Shown here: positions 6,249 through 8,333 of the stretch, one piece after another
Layout: the number at the start of each line of letters is the position of its first letter
How positions within the stretch are numbered: position 1 is the stretch's first letter
Origin: Acidiferrobacteraceae bacterium
Lineage (GTDB): Bacteria; Pseudomonadota; Gammaproteobacteria; Arenicellales; UBA868
DNA length: 8,333 nucleotides
Reading direction: 5' to 3'
NCBI GenBank assembly: GCA_002721105.1
Contig: PBJL01000024.1
Coordinates: 4,755-13,087 of the forward strand
Translations under genes and position numbers: made by a program
Notes under the pieces: generated by a model
What the model was told of the DNA's origin: nothing
The model's database searches: none
The model's input: only the letters and a program-made list of their open reading frames with translations

Positions 6249-7940
6249 CTAACTTTTTTCCGACTTTCTAGCATATGTATCTCGCAAACCAGCTGTTAGA
6301 TTAAAAATCGGCTGAGATCCTTTACTTATTGGATCCCTGCAAAAATAACCAACTCTCTCAAATTGAATGACTTCACCTATCGCAGTCTCAGCTATAGCCG
6401 GCTCTAATTTGCAATTAGACAATACTTCGAGAGATTCCTTGTTAATGACATTCTCTAAATTTTCGGTGAGCTTTGGAATTTCGTCTTTGAATAACGGCTT
6501 ATAAAGGCGAACCTCGCCCTTAATAGCGTGTGGACTTGAAACCCAATGCAACGTTCCTTTAACCTTCCGCCCGTCTGGCGAATTTCCGCCTCTAGTGTTG
6601 GGGTCGTAAGAACAAATTAGCTCAACGACCTCTCCCTGTTCGTTCTTCATTACTTTTTCACAAGTCACGTAATATGCCCCCCTCAATCTAACTTCTCGAC
6701 CGGGCGCTAGCCTAAAAAATTTCTTAGATGGTTCCTCCATAAAATCTTCTTTTTCGATGTAAATTTCCCTGCCAAAAATTACTTTGCGAGCACCAGCGTT
6801 TTCGTCTCGTGGATTATTTTTTACGTCGACCTCTTCAAATTCTCCAGGGGGATAATTTTCGATAGTTAGCTTTAGGGGTCGAAGAACCGCCATCCTTCGA
6901 GGTGCAGTATCGTTGAGAGAATCGCGGATGCAATGCTCAAACATTGATGCTTCAATAACCCCTTCATTTTTTGAAATTGAAAGTTTTTCAATAAAGCTAC
7001 GCACAGAATCCGCTGGCACACCTCGACGCCTCAAACCTGAAATTGTTGGCATTCGAGGATCATCCCATCCTTCTACATAGGATTCATCCACAAGTCTTGT
7101 CAGAACGCGTTTTGATAAAACGGTATACCCTATATTTAACCGAGAAAATTCATATTGTTCTGGCGGCATCGGGAAATCCAACTGCGTGATTAGCCAATCA
7201 TATAACGGGCGATGGTCCTCAAATTCAAGTGTACATAAGGAATGAGTGATGCCTTCAATTGCATCCGTTTGGCCGTGTGCAAAGTCATAGGTAGGATAAA
7301 CACACCACTTATCTCCCGTACGGGGATGGCGTGCATAGGAAATCCGATAAAGTACAGGATCCCTAAGATTTATATTACCTGACGCCATATTAATTTTAGC
7401 ACGCAATACACGCTGACCTTCGGCAAATTCTCCTGCTCGCATGCGACGGAACAGGTCAACGTTTTCTTCTTTACTGCGGTTCCGATAAGGACTGTCCTTT
7501 CCTGGTTCCACAAGGGTTCCCCGATAAGATCTGATTTCTTCGGCAGATAAATCATCAACGTATGCTTTCTCTTCCTTTATAAGGCATTCGGCCCAATGAT
7601 ATAGCTGTTCAAAGTTATCAGAAGCGTATTTTGGCTCGCCCGACCACGAAAATCCGAGCCAACGGATATCTTCTAGGATTGTATCAATAAATTTTTGCTC
7701 TTCTTTTGCAGGATTTGTATCATCAAATCGAAGATTGCAGCGCCCATTAAACTCTTCTGCAACACCAAAATTCAAACAAATAGATTTTGCGTGACCAATA
7801 TGAAGATATCCATTTGGCTCAGGTGGAAACCGAGTAACAAGCTGTTTTATTTTTCCCGCCTCAAGATCTATTTGGATTTGATCACGAATGAAATCGCGAG
7901 GATTGGCTTCTCCAATATTATTTGATTTTTGTTCACTCAT
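6249..7940 (-). CDS. glnS: Glutaminyl-tRNA synthetase
   Basis: Class I aminoacyl-tRNA synthetase that charges tRNA-Gln with glutamine in the cytosol; 563 aa, close to the 554 aa of E. coli GlnRS. The Rossmann catalytic core has the GlnRS-specific signature FPPEPNGYLHIGHAKS, with HIGH at 47-50. The second ATP motif is VLSKR (274-278), the GlnRS form of KMSKS. GWDDPRMPTISGLRRRG (291-307) is a GlnRS/GluRS-type segment that precedes the C-terminal anticodon-binding beta barrels, here apparently complete. The ATG at 7940 is preferred because it gives an MSE... N-terminus like that of E. coli GlnRS. A GTG at 7976 would add 12 unlike residues. Neither has a clear ribosome site. This is a housekeeping gene, probably outside the catabolic block. 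Its presence means the organism has direct Gln charging, though GatCAB could coexist. Confidence 0.98.
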   Translation of the reverse strand: MSEQKSNNIGEANPRDFIRDQIQIDLEAGKIKQLVTRFPPEPNGYLHIGHAKSICLNFGVAEEFNGRCNLRFDDTNPAKEEQKFIDTILEDIRWLGFSWSGEPKYASDNFEQLYHWAECLIKEEKAYVDDLSAEEIRSYRGTLVEPGKDSPYRNRSKEENVDLFRRMRAGEFAEGQRVLRAKINMASGNINLRDPVLYRISYARHPRTGDKWCVYPTYDFAHGQTDAIEGITHSLCTLEFEDHRPLYDWLITQLDFPMPPEQYEFSRLNIGYTVLSKRVLTRLVDESYVEGWDDPRMPTISGLRRRGVPADSVRSFIEKLSISKNEGVIEASMFEHCIRDSLNDTAPRRMAVLRPLKLTIENYPPGEFEEVDVKNNPRDENAGARKVIFGREIYIEKEDFMEEPSKKFFRLAPGREVRLRGAYYVTCEKVMKNEQGEVVELICSYDPNTRGGNSPDGRKVKGTLHWVSSPHAIKGEVRLYKPLFKDEIPKLTENLENVINKESLEVLSNCKLEPAIAETAIGEVIQFERVGYFCRDPISKGSQPIFNLTAGLRDTYARKSEKS

Positions 7941-8206
7941 TTTAATACGGCTTTTACCATGTAAAATAACATCCACTTAAGGTCCAGACTTATAGCACCT
8001 TTTATTATCTAGTAACGCTAATTACAGAAAAAGACCCGCTCTTGAAACATTATTAACCGTTTCAAGAAACCACAAATTATTCAAATTTATAGTGGCACTC
8101 CTCTCTGCATTTTTGAAACGCAGTTTTTGCAACCTAGCTTGCTAACCAAATGATAGAAAATCAATTATAAAGGAAAAAAGAACTTTCGAAGTTACCCCAA
8201 ACTAAA
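7941..8206. other. Non-coding gap upstream of glnS
   Basis: No protein-coding or RNA gene was recognised in these 266 bases. The glnS promoter should lie here on the minus strand; a -10-like TATAAG occurs in GCTATAAG, but no good -35 partner was found. The only clear structure is the inverted repeat at 8040-8067. Base composition is strongly AT-rich. Confidence 0.6.
8040..8067. repeat. 9-bp perfect inverted repeat upstream of glnS
   Basis: TCTTGAAAC (8040-8048) and GTTTCAAGA (8059-8067) are exact reverse complements around a 10-nt loop. It ends 100 bp from the glnS start. A T-rich stretch (TCTTTTTC on the minus strand) begins about 6 nt after the stem rather than directly at it, so terminator function is doubtful. 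It could be a terminator for a minus-strand unit coming from the right, or a protein-binding dyad before glnS. Confidence 0.4.
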
Positions 8207-8333
8207 TTACTTATCCACCATTACAATACGAAAACCAACGACGTTCCAATACCAAGCTGTAGGTTAATTTATTGTTTCGGTACGTATCATAAGGAAAACA
8301 ATTGTTTAAGTCAGGACCTTCTGCCGGCATTTT
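8207..8333 (-). pseudogene. Possible decayed C-terminus of a formylglycine-generating-enzyme-like protein
   Basis: The last codons on the minus strand read PTAWYWNVVGFRIVMVDK then TAA (8263-8207). YWN...GFRIV just before a stop is how many FGE-sulfatase/SUMF1-family proteins end. In this frame a TAA lies immediately upstream (8266-8264), with another further right. A second frame is open from the window edge to a stop at 8211. This pattern fits a frameshifted or decayed gene tail, or a chance match. Only about 18 residues are informative and the rest of the gene is beyond the window. Confidence 0.25.

Noticed and set aside
7941..7976. GTG-initiated 12-residue extension of glnS
   Set aside because: The extra residues are unlike known GlnRS N-termini, and the ATG at 7940 gives an MSE... 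start like that of E. coli GlnRS.
8105..8128. Hairpin CTGC...GCAG followed by TTTTT, terminator-like on the plus strand
   Set aside because: The stem is short with a mismatch, and there is no plus-strand gene upstream of it to terminate.

Overview
This window looks like bacterial chromosome from a moderately AT-rich proteobacterium, possibly a marine or other environmental lineage. That placement is inferred from the gene content: a gammaproteobacterial-style glutaminyl-tRNA synthetase beside accessory oxidative catabolism genes. No rRNA, tRNA, CRISPR array or recognisable insertion sequence was seen.

Layout from left to right. At the far left, on the minus strand, there is a complete TPP (THI-box) riboswitch with a well-placed promoter just upstream of it. 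The gene it controls lies beyond the left edge. Next to it is a perfect 21-bp palindrome, followed by a plus-strand pair: a GMC-family FAD alcohol dehydrogenase/oxidase (342-1967) and a small VOC/glyoxalase-fold metalloenzyme (2084-2539). Facing this pair, on the minus strand, are the alpha (3114-4427) and beta (2564-3100) subunits of a Rieske ring-hydroxylating oxygenase, spaced tightly as an operon. A divergent, AT-rich regulatory region of about 208 bp follows. It holds a second palindrome and a plausible sigma-70 promoter, and it leads into a plus-strand TPP-dependent acetolactate-synthase/benzoylformate-decarboxylase-type enzyme (4636-6243). That gene converges, with a 5-nt gap, on minus-strand glnS (6249-7940), a housekeeping gene that probably marks the edge of the accessory block. 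The right end (7941-8333) carries no intact gene. It has one clean inverted repeat, and a possible decayed C-terminal remnant of a formylglycine-generating-enzyme-like protein at the very edge.

The five genes at 342-6243 can be read as part of a catabolic module. The Rieske oxygenase would hydroxylate an aromatic or other cyclic substrate. The GMC enzyme would oxidise an alcohol, the VOC protein would isomerise or cleave an intermediate, and the TPP enzyme would decarboxylate or ligate a 2-oxo acid. The substrate cannot be read from the sequence. The ferredoxin and reductase that the oxygenase needs are not in the window, and neither is a regulator. Two unrelated palindromes, one before each of two transcription units, suggest separate control of the parts.
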